NCBI RefSeq assembly: GCF_039543665.1
Contig: NZ_BAABKE010000008.1
Location: 1-64,000, forward strand
Length of the DNA stretch: 64,000 bases
Direction of reading: 5' to 3'
DNA from: Wohlfahrtiimonas larvae
Lineage (GTDB): Bacteria > Pseudomonadota > Gammaproteobacteria > Cardiobacteriales > Wohlfahrtiimonadaceae
The translations under genes and the position numbers were made by a program. Below, piece by piece: positions 8,719 through 17,955 of the stretch; position 1 is the stretch's first letter, and each line of letters begins with the position of its first letter. The notes beneath the pieces are model-generated. The model was not told the origin of the DNA. It made no database searches and was given only the letters and a program-made list of their open reading frames with translations.

Positions 8719-10421
8719 TCATCATAGAAAGAGTACCAAGCTCAAATATTGAACTTAGCACATCTCATTTATTAAATCGTGTATTACAACGCCGTCAATT
8801 AAAGGATGTATCTGATTGCTCTTTTAGTTTAAAGGATCTTTTGTCACCATCATCCTTGCAAGGTTGTGAGAGTGCTGCAGTAATCATTGCAAACGCGATT
8901 ATCACTCAACAAAAAATATTGATCGTGGGCGATTATGATGTAGATGGTGCGACCTCTACTGCATTGATGATGCGTGTTTTAAAGTTATTCGGTGCAGAAA
9001 ATATCGCTTATCGTATTCCCAATAGAATGTTAGATGGTTATGGTTTAACGGTTTCTTTGTTGGAGTCTATTTTAGACAGTAAACCTAATTTAATTATTAC
9101 TGTGGATAATGGTATTTCTAGTGTCGATGCGATTGCTCAAGCTAAAGCGTATGGTATTAATGTTGTGGTAACAGACCACCATTTACCGGGTGATGTTTTA
9201 CCTGTCGCAGATGCAATTGTGAATCCAAATTTGAAAAATAGCCGATTTGAAAGCAGTGCGTTGTGCGGTGTCGGTGTTGCTTTTTATACTTTAATGGCTG
9301 TGCGTCGAGAGTTAATTAATTTAGGGTATTTGACGGAAAAATCTGCCCCTAATTTAGCTAATTATCTAGATTTAGTCGCATTAGGTACAATTGCAGATTT
9401 AGTGCCGTTAGATCGCAATAATCGTTGCTTAGTACAACAAGGTATTGAGAGAATTCGCCGAGGTCGGACTATTGCAGGAATTCAAGCTTTATTAGAGGTT
9501 TCAGGTAAAAATCAAAGCGAACTTTCAACAACTGATATTGGATTTAGTATTTCACCATTACTGAATGCTGCAGGGCGATTGGATGATATGCGTGTCGGTA
9601 TTGAATGTTTGCTCACAGATTCGGAAGATCGGGCCAGATATTATGCTCAGCGGTTATATGATTTCAACCAAGAACGCAAATCTATTGAACGTTCAATGAC
9701 ACAAGAAACGGAACAGATTCTAGCAAAAGTTATATTGAAAGATGATGAACTGCCTTATGGTATTGCCTTATATGACCCCTCTTGGCATCAAGGTGTTATT
9801 GGAATTGTGGCTTCAAGAGTTAAAGAGCGTTTTAATAAGCCAACGTTTATTTTTGCAGAAGAGAATGATGATCTATTAAAGGGGTCGGGGCGATCAATCT
9901 CAGGTATTCACTTACGAGATTTATTGGATAGCATTGCGACAGAATATCCTGATATGATTTTGCAATTTGGTGGCCATGCAATGGCTGCCGGATTAACTTT
10001 AAGAAAATCTGAATTTGCTAAGTTTCAGCAAGCGTTGGATGAACGTGTCAAAGGATTGATTCATAGTATTGATCCTAAAATTATTTACACTGATGGTGCA
10101 TTATCCATTGAGGATTTTACCATTAATAATGCTGCCATATTACGCACAGCAATGCCCTGGGGGCAATCTTTTCCAGAACCTGCATTTGATAATGTTTTCA
10201 ATGTGGTGGACGCAAAGATTTTGCAAAATACGCATTTAAAACTTGAATTAAAACATCCTCAATCTAATTTTACACTCAATGCTATCGCATTTTTTAAAGC
10301 TAAAGATTGGCAGGAAGGTACTGATAAGGTTCGTTGTGTTTATAAATTAGATGTGAATGAGTGGCGAGGTAAAAAATCGCTACAATTATTAATCGAACAC
10401 ATAGAAATTGAAAGCAGATAG
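8715..10421 (+). CDS. recJ: single-stranded-DNA-specific exonuclease RecJ
   Basis: 568 residues, as for E. coli RecJ (577). DHH-phosphoesterase motifs are in order: VGDYDVDGATS (71-81), VDNGISS, TDHH (153-156), VALGTIADLVPL, then the DHHA1 signature FGGHAMAAG near residue 420 and a C-terminal OB-like domain. RecJ is a 5'-3' exonuclease on single-stranded DNA in recombination and mismatch repair. The start overlaps the preceding stop as ATGA. Confidence 0.97.
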   Translation: MIIIERVPSSNIELSTSHLLNRVLQRRQLKDVSDCSFSLKDLLSPSSLQGCESAAVIIANAIITQQKILIVGDYDVDGATSTALMMRVLKLFGAENIAYRIPNRMLDGYGLTVSLLESILDSKPNLIITVDNGISSVDAIAQAKAYGINVVVTDHHLPGDVLPVADAIVNPNLKNSRFESSALCGVGVAFYTLMAVRRELINLGYLTEKSAPNLANYLDLVALGTIADLVPLDRNNRCLVQQGIERIRRGRTIAGIQALLEVSGKNQSELSTTDIGFSISPLLNAAGRLDDMRVGIECLLTDSEDRARYYAQRLYDFNQERKSIERSMTQETEQILAKVILKDDELPYGIALYDPSWHQGVIGIVASRVKERFNKPTFIFAEENDDLLKGSGRSISGIHLRDLLDSIATEYPDMILQFGGHAMAAGLTLRKSEFAKFQQALDERVKGLIHSIDPKIIYTDGALSIEDFTINNAAILRTAMPWGQSFPEPAFDNVFNVVDAKILQNTHLKLELKHPQSNFTLNAIAFFKAKDWQEGTDKVRCVYKLDVNEWRGKKSLQLLIEHIEIESR

Positions 10422-10496
10422 CCAATGGGTGCGATTTTGTGTTAAAATCCCGAGCCAATCTTTTTTGGCAAACCAATCTCTAGAGGGATCAAATAT

Positions 10497-11954
10497 ATGT
10501 TGCGCATTATTGAGCAAGCACTAACTTTCGATGACGTTTTACTCGTTCCTGATTATTCTGAAGTTTTACCTAAAGAAGTATCTTTAAAAACTCAATTGAC
10601 GAAGTCAATCAGCTTAAATATCCCATTATTATCAGCTGCAATGGATACAGTAACAGAAAGCCGTTTAGCAATTGCGATGGCGCAACAAGGTGGTATCGGT
10701 ATCATCCATAAAAACTTAACGATCGAAGAGCAGGCAGCTGAAGTTCGTAAAGTTAAAAAATTTGAAAATGGTATCATTTCTGATCCTGTAACAGTTACGC
10801 CAGATATGACATTGGCAGAATTACGCCATATGTTCAGCACATTTGAAATTTCAAGTGCACCAGTAATTGATGCAGGTAAAGTTGTTGGTATTATCACTAA
10901 TCGTGATGTGCGTTTCCATGATAATTTATCTATCCGCATAAAAGAAGTGATGACACCCCGTGATCGCTTAATTACAGTGAAAGAACATGCTGGGCGTGAA
11001 GAAATCGTTAATTTACTACGTGAACACCGTGTAGAACGTTTAGTTATTGTGAATGATGCGAATGAATTATGTGGTTTGGTAACTGTTAAAGATATCTCTC
11101 GTTCACAATCATTACCTAACGCATGTGTCGATGCTAATGAACAATTATTAGTGGGAGCGGCTGTTGGCGCAGGTGCAGGTACAGAGGAACGCATCGATGC
11201 ATTAGTAGCGGCAGGTGTTGATGTTGTAATCGTTGATACAGCACACGGTCATTCAAAAGGTGTAATTGATCGTGTTCGTTGGGTGAAAGAAACTTATCCA
11301 AATTTACAAGTTATCGCAGGTAATATTGCGACTGCTGAAGCTGCGATTGCATTGGCTGATGCTGGTGCTGATGCAGTTAAAGTAGGTATCGGCCCTGGTT
11401 CAATTTGTACAACTCGTATCGTTGCTGGTATTGGTGTTCCACAAGTAAGTGCCATTGCAAATGTTGCTGCAGCACTGAAGGATCGTGGTATTCCTGTGAT
11501 CGCTGATGGCGGTATTCGCTATTCAGGCGATATGGTTAAAGCATTAGCAGCAGGTGCATCATGCATCATGGTGGGCGGCTTATTGGCAGGTACTGATGAA
11601 GCACCTGGTGATATAGAATTCTATCAAGGTCGTGCTTATAAATCATACCGTGGCATGGGGTCTTTAGGTGCAATGGGCGCAGGTTCTTCTGATCGTTATT
11701 TCCAAGAAGGTACAACTTCAGATAAATTAGTGCCAGAAGGTATTGAGGGCCGTGTTGCATATAAAGGTTCTTTGGTGCCAATCGTTCATCAATTGATGGG
11801 TGGTATTCGTGCAGGTATGGGTTACGTTGGTTGTGCAACAGTTGCAGATATGAACATTAAACCAAAATTTGTACAAATCACAAATGCAGGTATGCGTGAG
11901 TCTCACGTGCATGATGTCACAATTACTAAAGAAGCACCTAACTACTCAAGCTGA
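10497..11954 (+). CDS. guaB: inosine-5'-monophosphate dehydrogenase
   Basis: 485 residues, the standard length. It converts IMP to XMP with NAD, the committed step of GMP synthesis. The (beta/alpha)8 barrel starts at LTFDDVLLVP, is interrupted by two CBS domains around residues 90-200, and resumes with the active-site loop GIGPGSICTTR, catalytic cysteine near 304. AGAGGGA before the start codon is a strong ribosome binding site. guaA is not adjacent; lysS follows 33 bases later. Confidence 0.98.
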   Translation: MLRIIEQALTFDDVLLVPDYSEVLPKEVSLKTQLTKSISLNIPLLSAAMDTVTESRLAIAMAQQGGIGIIHKNLTIEEQAAEVRKVKKFENGIISDPVTVTPDMTLAELRHMFSTFEISSAPVIDAGKVVGIITNRDVRFHDNLSIRIKEVMTPRDRLITVKEHAGREEIVNLLREHRVERLVIVNDANELCGLVTVKDISRSQSLPNACVDANEQLLVGAAVGAGAGTEERIDALVAAGVDVVIVDTAHGHSKGVIDRVRWVKETYPNLQVIAGNIATAEAAIALADAGADAVKVGIGPGSICTTRIVAGIGVPQVSAIANVAAALKDRGIPVIADGGIRYSGDMVKALAAGASCIMVGGLLAGTDEAPGDIEFYQGRAYKSYRGMGSLGAMGAGSSDRYFQEGTTSDKLVPEGIEGRVAYKGSLVPIVHQLMGGIRAGMGYVGCATVADMNIKPKFVQITNAGMRESHVHDVTITKEAPNYSS

Positions 11955-11987
11955 TCCTATTTTTATTAACTTTTATGTCAAAGAATT

Positions 11988-13499
11988 ATGAGTCAAGATA
12001 TTAAAACCGAAGAAGTAAACGAAAGCCATTTGATTACCGAACGTCGTGAAAAATTAGCGAATATTCGAAAGGCTAAGGATGTTGCGTTCCCAAATCAGTT
12101 CCGTAAAGATACACACGCGAAGGATTTATTAAAGCGCACAGAGAATATGGATAAGGAAGCATTAACTGCTGAGAATATTCATGTGAAGATGGCTGGTCGA
12201 ATCATGTCGAAGCGTTTGTTCGGTAAAGGTGGTTTCGTTGTTCTTCGTGATCAGACTGGCGATGTTCAATTATTCTTGAATACAGGGCTAATTGGTGCAG
12301 AGAAATTTGAGGAATTCACGCATTGGGATATCGGTGACATCATCGGTGTTTCAGGCTTGGTTTCTCGCTCTGATAAAGGTGAATTGACGGTTCGTGTTTC
12401 TGAAATTGATTTATTGACTAAATCATTGCGTCCATTACCAGATAAGTTCCATGGTTTAACGGACATTGAAGCACGTTATCGCCAACGCTATGTTGACTTA
12501 ATTATGAATATGGAAGCACGTGAAGTATTCCGTAAGCGTACAAAGATCATGCGCACGATTCGTAATTTCTTTGACGATAAAGGTTTTGAAGAAGTTGAAA
12601 CACCAATGATGCATTCAATTCCTGGTGGTGCGAATGCAAAACCTTTCATCACACATCATAATGCGTTGGATATGGAGTTCTATTTGCGTATTGCGCCAGA
12701 GCTTTATTTGAAGCGTTTAGTTGTGGGCGGTATGGAAAAAGTTTATGAAGTGAATCGTAACTTCAGAAACGAAGGTGTTTCAACTCGCCATAATCCAGAA
12801 TTCACAATGGTTGAATGGTATTGGGCATATGCTGACTATAAAGATATGATGGATTTCACTGATGAGCTCATGGCAACTTTAGCAAAAGAAGTTGTGGGTT
12901 CAACAAGTGTGCCTTATCAAGGTTTGACTTTAGACTTTAGTAAGCCAGCAGTTCGTATGACGGTTCAAGAATCGATTGTTCATCATTACCCAGAAGCTAA
13001 AAACTTTGATTTAGATATACGTGAAGGTGTTGCAGCTTTGGCTGATTCCATTCACATTAAATACAAAGATTCTGATGGTTGGGGTAAAATCTTGATGGAA
13101 GTGTTTGATGAAAAGGTTGAAGAGAATTTAATGCAACCAACATTCATCACAGCATACCCTTCAGAGGTTTCACCATTGGCACGTAAGAATGATGAGAACC
13201 CAATGATTACAGATCGCTTTGAGTATTTCATTGGCGGTCGTGAAGTAGGTAATGGTTATTCAGAGTTGAATGATGCTGAAGATCAATATCAGCGTTTCAT
13301 GGCTCAAGTGGCTGAGAAAGATTCTGGTGATGATGAAGCAATGCACTTGGATAAAGATTTTATTACGGCGTTAGAATATGGTTTACCACCAACAGCAGGT
13401 GAGGGTATCGGGATCGACCGATTAGTGATGATTTTTGCGGATGCAGCATCTATCCGAGACGTGTTATTATTCCCACACATGCGAAATAAAGCAGAATAA
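11988..13499 (+). CDS. lysS: lysyl-tRNA synthetase, class II
   Basis: 503 residues, as for E. coli LysS (505). N-terminal OB-fold anticodon-binding domain (RIMSKRLFGKGGFVVLRD), then class II motif 1, motif 2 FRNEGVSTRHNPEFTMVEWY and motif 3 GIGIDRLVM. It charges tRNA-Lys in the cytoplasm. It follows guaB closely and may be cotranscribed, and ends in a strong terminator. The rpfE-like/recJ and lysS vicinity resembles that seen in xanthomonads, where prfB lies between; prfB is absent here. Confidence 0.98.
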   Translation: MSQDIKTEEVNESHLITERREKLANIRKAKDVAFPNQFRKDTHAKDLLKRTENMDKEALTAENIHVKMAGRIMSKRLFGKGGFVVLRDQTGDVQLFLNTGLIGAEKFEEFTHWDIGDIIGVSGLVSRSDKGELTVRVSEIDLLTKSLRPLPDKFHGLTDIEARYRQRYVDLIMNMEAREVFRKRTKIMRTIRNFFDDKGFEEVETPMMHSIPGGANAKPFITHHNALDMEFYLRIAPELYLKRLVVGGMEKVYEVNRNFRNEGVSTRHNPEFTMVEWYWAYADYKDMMDFTDELMATLAKEVVGSTSVPYQGLTLDFSKPAVRMTVQESIVHHYPEAKNFDLDIREGVAALADSIHIKYKDSDGWGKILMEVFDEKVEENLMQPTFITAYPSEVSPLARKNDENPMITDRFEYFIGGREVGNGYSELNDAEDQYQRFMAQVAEKDSGDDEAMHLDKDFITALEYGLPPTAGEGIGIDRLVMIFADAASIRDVLLFPHMRNKAE

Positions 13500-13506
13500 T
13501 TCAAGA

Positions 13507-13538
13507 AAAGCTTTAGTGAAAACTAAAGCTTTTTTTTT
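13507..13538 (+). terminator. lysS terminator
   Basis: Arms AAAGCTTTAG / CTAAAGCTTT, loop TGAAAA, then eight or more T. Eight bases after the lysS stop. Confidence 0.93.
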
Positions 13539-13602
13539 CAGGTATTGTTTATAATAGGGAAATTAGCTTAATTTTTTAAAAACTCATGCAATATAAATCT
13601 TG

Positions 13603-13619
13603 CTACTCGTATAGAGTAG
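13603..13619. repeat. inverted repeat upstream of mtnN
   Basis: CTACTC and GAGTAG arms separated by GTATA, 65 bases before the mtnN start and upstream of a possible -10 (TATAAG near 13652). Could be an operator or an mRNA 5' hairpin; too short to decide. Confidence 0.3.
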
Positions 13620-13683
13620 TGAGGTTTGTGATGATATTCGGTTGCATGGGCTATAAGATTAAAATTTTTTAAAAGGGTAAATT

Positions 13684-14373
13684 ATGGCAAATTCAGTTAA
13701 AGTCATCATTGGTGCAATGGATGAAGAGGTGAGCGCATTGGTTGCTCGCATGGCATTGGTTGTTAAAGGTATCGTGGATGGCGTAGAGATTCATCAAGGG
13801 CAGCTGGGCGGACAGAATATTGTAGTAGCAAAATCTGGCATTGGCAAAGCAAATGCAGCGTACACTGCGGCGATTTTGTTGAAAGAATTTAAGCCAACCG
13901 AAGTGATTAATATTGGTAGCGCTGGCGGTACAAAAGTTGGGCAAACTGTTGGTGATGTTGTGGTTGCTAATAAGTTACAGTATCACGACTTTGATATTGG
14001 ACCAAATACAATCACTGATTCACGCTTTATTTTTGAAAATGGTCATTCCGATTTATCTGATATTGAAGCTGTATTGAAATCTTTAAATACTCCATATCAT
14101 TTAGGTCTAATTGTATCAGGGGATCAATTTGTGACTAAAGATTCTGATGCATTTAAGCGCATTCAAGATAAATTTGTGGATGCGATTGCGGTAGATATGG
14201 AAGCAACAGCGATTGCCTGTGCATGTGAACGCAATCAAACACCTTGGATTGTATTACGTTCATTGAGTGATGTAACGCATAACGAAGGCAATGATATGGA
14301 TTTTGAAACATATTTAGCGAAAGCAAGCGCAAACTCTGCATTGATAGCAGAAGAGTATTTAAAGTTGGGCTAA
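13684..14373 (+). CDS. mtnN: 5'-methylthioadenosine/S-adenosylhomocysteine nucleosidase
   Basis: 229 residues, the family length. It removes adenine from methylthioadenosine and S-adenosylhomocysteine. Catalytic residues are visible: the glutamate in GAMDEEV (residue 15), SGIGKANAA, the VDMEATA ribose-binding segment and the aspartate of LRSLSDV near residue 201. It stands alone between two terminators. AAAAGGGT precedes the start. Confidence 0.96.
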   Translation: MANSVKVIIGAMDEEVSALVARMALVVKGIVDGVEIHQGQLGGQNIVVAKSGIGKANAAYTAAILLKEFKPTEVINIGSAGGTKVGQTVGDVVVANKLQYHDFDIGPNTITDSRFIFENGHSDLSDIEAVLKSLNTPYHLGLIVSGDQFVTKDSDAFKRIQDKFVDAIAVDMEATAIACACERNQTPWIVLRSLSDVTHNEGNDMDFETYLAKASANSALIAEEYLKLG

Positions 14374-14387
14374 AGATAAATAGATAT

Positions 14388-14411
14388 AAGGTTGGCATAG
14401 CCAACCTTTTG
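14388..14411. terminator. terminator between mtnN and the DUF2069 gene
   Basis: Arms AAGGTTGGC / GCCAACCTT with a three-base loop and TTTT on the plus strand; 15 bases after mtnN and 15 before the end of the convergent gene. Confidence 0.8.
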
Positions 14412-14424
14412 ATATAAATTGAAA

Positions 14425-14811
14425 TTATTTATTTTTGGTTTTTGCTCTAGGCTTTGGAATTTCTTTCCAATCCAATGGAGAGAAACGTGCAAATAAAACC
14501 ATCCCGGTGAACCAAATGGTTGTGCATAATAAAATCGTAGCGGATAAAGCTGGGTTTTCCACCCAAACATCTACACCAATTACTAAATACCAGCAGGATA
14601 AAAAGCTTCCCCATGCATGTGTATAACGTTTAGCTTGTAGTAAGCCTCGTAAAGGGAATAGCAGCGGAACAACTAATGTAATGAGTAATACGCCTTCAGG
14701 CATATTGATATAAAATTTTTTAAGAATAATACCAAGAATTAATGTGATCATTAATAATCCGTAACCCACCAAGGTGAGTATACGAGAAAGTGGTAAGATT
14801 GGCTGATGCAT
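14425..14811 (-). CDS. DUF2069 family inner-membrane protein
   Basis: 128 residues with four hydrophobic segments and a basic C-terminal tail (KPRAKTKNK). The segment PLRGLLQAKRYTHAWGSFLS and the following W-E region match the DUF2069 pattern. These are small four-helix membrane proteins of unknown function in gammaproteobacteria. The gene is divergent from mutM, with 64 bases between starts. Confidence 0.8.
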   Translation of the reverse strand: MHQPILPLSRILTLVGYGLLMITLILGIILKKFYINMPEGVLLITLVVPLLFPLRGLLQAKRYTHAWGSFLSCWYLVIGVDVWVENPALSATILLCTTIWFTGMVLFARFSPLDWKEIPKPRAKTKNK

Positions 14812-14875
14812 ATATGTTCCATAATGAGTACAATAGAATCAATTTTACCATGTTTTCATCATAATCGGGATTGCT

Positions 14876-15709
14876 ATGCCAGAATTACCAGAAGTTGAAA
14901 TTACTAAGCAGGGCATTATGCCACATGTGATTGGTCAATCTATTGATCGGGTTGATATTCATCATCGTTCTTTGCGTTATCCTGTGAGTGATGCTTTGAC
15001 ATTGATGGAAGGTGGTGTGATTACTGATGTCACGCGTAGAGCGAAATATCTCATGATTCATTCGGATGGATTTTATTTGGTGATTCATTTGGGTATGTCA
15101 GGTAGCTTACGTATCAGTCAACCCGATGAGCCACGTAAAAAACACGATCATATTATCTTTGGTTTATCCAATGGATTGGAATTACGTTATCATGATCCTC
15201 GCCGTTTTGGTTTTGTGCAAATTTACCATGGCGATGAAGTGCCTGCGTATATTACAAAACTAGCACCAGAACCATTGAGCTCAGATTTTAATGATGCTTA
15301 TTTTAAAAAAATCATCCAAAATAAAAAGCAGCCTATTAAAGCTTTTATTATGGATCAAAAGTTTGTAGTGGGTGTTGGTAATATCTATGCTAATGAAGCA
15401 TTGTTTATGAGTAGGATTCATCCAGAAAAACCAGCGCAAGATCTTAAGCCTAAAGAGCAAAAATTATTGGTTGAAGCTATTAAAACTGTTTTAAGTAGAG
15501 CAATAGGTGAAGGTGGTACGACATTAAAAGATTTTGTGCAACCAGATGGTACTCATGGATATTTTGCGCATTCTTTATCCGTTTATGGTCGAGATAAAAC
15601 ACCATGTATTCATTGTGGTGTGGAGATTCAAAAAATTGTAATAGCTCAGAGATCTACATACTTTTGCCCCGTATGCCAAAGTTCAAAGTCAATAAAAATA
15701 ACTAAATAA
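14876..15709 (+). CDS. mutM: formamidopyrimidine-DNA glycosylase
   Basis: 277 residues. Starts MPELPEVE, so after methionine removal Pro2 is the catalytic nucleophile and Glu3 the acid; Lys57 (RRAKYLM) is in place. The C-terminal zinc finger is complete: CIHCG with later CPVCQ. It excises 8-oxoguanine and formamidopyrimidines from DNA with associated lyase activity. No partner genes adjacent; divergent from the DUF2069 gene. Confidence 0.97.
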   Translation: MPELPEVEITKQGIMPHVIGQSIDRVDIHHRSLRYPVSDALTLMEGGVITDVTRRAKYLMIHSDGFYLVIHLGMSGSLRISQPDEPRKKHDHIIFGLSNGLELRYHDPRRFGFVQIYHGDEVPAYITKLAPEPLSSDFNDAYFKKIIQNKKQPIKAFIMDQKFVVGVGNIYANEALFMSRIHPEKPAQDLKPKEQKLLVEAIKTVLSRAIGEGGTTLKDFVQPDGTHGYFAHSLSVYGRDKTPCIHCGVEIQKIVIAQRSTYFCPVCQSSKSIKITK

Positions 15710-15931
15710 AAGCATTTCAGTATTTTATTTTTAAATTGATTAATAATCTCAGTTTGTTATCCTAATTACCCTTTGTAAAGTTTGTCAATCTTAATGTTAG
15801 AAAAAGTTAATAATTTTATTAATGAGATCTAAATTAAATATAGTATTGTATGTGGTTGTACAATACATTGAATTTACATTGTTATATGAGGCATTTCGAT
15901 TGGCGCCCCGATCATATTGAAAGGAGAACCA

Positions 15932-17422
15932 ATGTCAGAGGCAACACAAACAGATCTTCAGCCAATGGAGCTGAATGATATTACAATTATTTCGGATGAC
16001 CAATTTAAAAAGGCTATCACTGCTGCGTCTTTAGGTAATGCAATTGAGTGGTTTGATTTTGGTGTTTATGGATTTTTAGCCTATGTTTTAGGTAAGGTTT
16101 TTTTTCCAGAAGCATCACCAAGTGTGCAACTGGTTGCATCATTAGCAACTTTTTCTGTTCCATTTTTAGTTCGTCCTTTGGGTGGAATATTTTTTGGCAT
16201 ATTGGGTGATAAATTTGGACGCCAAAAGGTCTTGGCAGTCACAATTATTATTATGTCGGTGAGTACTTTTTCTATAGGTTTAATCCCATCTTATGCCACT
16301 ATTGGTATATGGGCACCTATATTATTGTTGATTGCAAAATTAGCTCAGGGTTTTTCTGTAGGGGGAGAATATACTGGTGCCGCAATTTTTGTTGCAGAGT
16401 ATGCACCTGATAGAAAAAGAGGATTTTTAGGCAGCTGGCTTGATTTTGGATCAATTGCAGGGTTTGTTTTAGGTGCTGGTGTTGTTGTGTCAATCACAAT
16501 GCTATTAGGACAAGAACGATTTGAAGAATGGGGTTGGAGAATACCATTTTTTATTGCAGGACCATTAGGTATTCTAGGTATGTATTTAAGAAGTGCTTTA
16601 GATGAAACACCAACTTTTCAGAAGCATTCTGAGAGCGTGGAAAATGGATCGGTTAAAAAGCAAAGCTTAATGGAGGTGATTCAAGAGAATGGTCGTGGCA
16701 TCTTAATTTGTATTGGTTTGGTGATCACTACAAATGTCACTTACTATATGTTATTAACCTATATGCCTAGTTATTTATCTCATAATCTGAAATATAGTGC
16801 TGATCATGGTGTGTTGATTATTATTGCCATCATGTTAGGTATTTTATTGATTCAACCTGTTATAGGTTTATTGAGTGATCGTTTTGGTCGTAAGATCTTT
16901 GTAAGAGCCGGTAGCTTGGGGTTATTTATTTTCTCAATTCCTGCATTTTATCTGATTAATACAGGCAGTGTCGTATTTATATTTTTTGGATTGATGTTCT
17001 TAGCGACAATGTTGAGCTTTTTTACGGGGGTAATGGCATCAATTTTACCTGCGTTGTTCCCAACTCATGTGCGCTATAGTGCAATGGCGATAGCATTTAA
17101 TATTTCTGTATTAGTTGCAGGTTTTACACCGACAGCCGCAGCTTGGTTAGTAGAGGCAACAAGTAATTTATATATGCCTGCTTATTATTTAATGATTATC
17201 GCAGTTATTGGTTTTTTAACAGTTAATCATATGAAGGAAACGGCTAATAGACCTTTGCGAGGCGAAACACCTGTTGCATCAGACAGAGCAGAAGCTAAAG
17301 AGATTTTACAAGCGCATTATGATCGAATAGAGGCTAGGATAGAAAGTATTGATGAGGAGATTGAGCGTCTTCAAAAACGACGAGGGCAATTGATCCAACA
17401 ACATCCTGAAATTAATGATTAA
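15932..17422 (+). CDS. proP: osmoregulated proline/glycine betaine proton symporter ProP
   Basis: 496 residues (E. coli ProP 500). A 12-helix MFS transporter of the metabolite:proton symporter group, with AIEWFDFGVYG and LGDKFGRQK. The C-terminus from about residue 450 is a predicted coiled coil beginning with RAEAKEILQAHYDRIE and ending QQHPEIND; this cytoplasmic coil is the osmosensing feature that separates ProP from its relatives. AAGGAG lies 6-11 bases before the ATG at 15932. It imports proline and betaine under hyperosmotic stress. The 222-base upstream gap is AT-rich and no regulator site was identified. Confidence 0.93.
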   Translation: MSEATQTDLQPMELNDITIISDDQFKKAITAASLGNAIEWFDFGVYGFLAYVLGKVFFPEASPSVQLVASLATFSVPFLVRPLGGIFFGILGDKFGRQKVLAVTIIIMSVSTFSIGLIPSYATIGIWAPILLLIAKLAQGFSVGGEYTGAAIFVAEYAPDRKRGFLGSWLDFGSIAGFVLGAGVVVSITMLLGQERFEEWGWRIPFFIAGPLGILGMYLRSALDETPTFQKHSESVENGSVKKQSLMEVIQENGRGILICIGLVITTNVTYYMLLTYMPSYLSHNLKYSADHGVLIIIAIMLGILLIQPVIGLLSDRFGRKIFVRAGSLGLFIFSIPAFYLINTGSVVFIFFGLMFLATMLSFFTGVMASILPALFPTHVRYSAMAIAFNISVLVAGFTPTAAAWLVEATSNLYMPAYYLMIIAVIGFLTVNHMKETANRPLRGETPVASDRAEAKEILQAHYDRIEARIESIDEEIERLQKRRGQLIQQHPEIND

Positions 17423-17426
17423 TATA

Positions 17427-17457
17427 AAAAACTGTGTCTTAGGACACAGTTTTTTTA
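17427..17457 (+). terminator. proP terminator
   Basis: AAACTGTGTC / GACACAGTTT arms and seven T directly behind the proP stop. Confidence 0.92.
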
Positions 17458-17471
17458 TTGATTATGTTATT

Positions 17472-17828
17472 TTAAATTGATTTAGTTGTAACTGTTTTAC
17501 ATTGAATATTTCTTTTAGGTGCTTTTAAAAGGTTTCTAAATGTTGCTGTATCACCTTTCGTCCAAAGTTCATAAATGCCACCTTGATATTTAGCACCACT
17601 TGCTGAAATAATATTGGCCAATAATATTGGATTTTCGTCATTAATAGACATTAGTGCAATGCTGTTATCTTCATGATTTAAGAAAGTCGCTGTAATTTGG
17701 TCCGTCCCGCATTGATAAGATTCTGTTGCGGTTGTAGTGTAACCTTCTAGTCCTGTTGTTTGAGTTGCGCAAGCGCTTAATCCAAAAATAACTGCAGAAA
17801 TACTCATAGTTTTGATGATACGATTCAT
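17472..17828 (-). CDS. MliC-like lipoprotein, lysozyme inhibitor family
   Basis: 118 residues. Signal peptide with lipobox LSAC, modified cysteine at residue 20. The mature part carries the MliC pattern: YQCG, an FLNHEDNSIALM strand, then ISASGAKYQGGIYELWTKGDTATF and a C-terminal cysteine that can pair with the first. MliC proteins sit on the outer membrane facing the periplasm and block c-type lysozyme. Single gene. Inhibitory activity is inferred from family only. Confidence 0.82.
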   Translation of the reverse strand: MNRIIKTMSISAVIFGLSACATQTTGLEGYTTTATESYQCGTDQITATFLNHEDNSIALMSINDENPILLANIISASGAKYQGGIYELWTKGDTATFRNLLKAPKRNIQCKTVTTKSI

Positions 17829-17900
17829 AAAATCTCTCCTAAATTTTTGTATTGTAATTCTATAAAGTATGTATCAGTGTATACCGTATATATCAATAGA

Positions 17901-17929
17901 AAAACTCGCTATGGGGTTAGCGAGTTTTT
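17901..17929. terminator. terminator downstream of the DEAD-box helicase gene
   Basis: AAAACTCGCTA / TAGCGAGTTTTT arms flanked by A on one side and T on the other. It ends the leftward helicase transcript 26 bases after its stop. Confidence 0.85.
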
Positions 17930-17955
17930 AATTATAGTATATTATGATGGATCAA

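Noticed and set aside
10592..11194. 200-codon open frame on the minus strand inside guaB
   Set aside because: It is the antisense shadow of a strongly conserved gene; composition is Ser/Thr/Arg-rich as expected for a reverse frame and there is no ribosome binding site.
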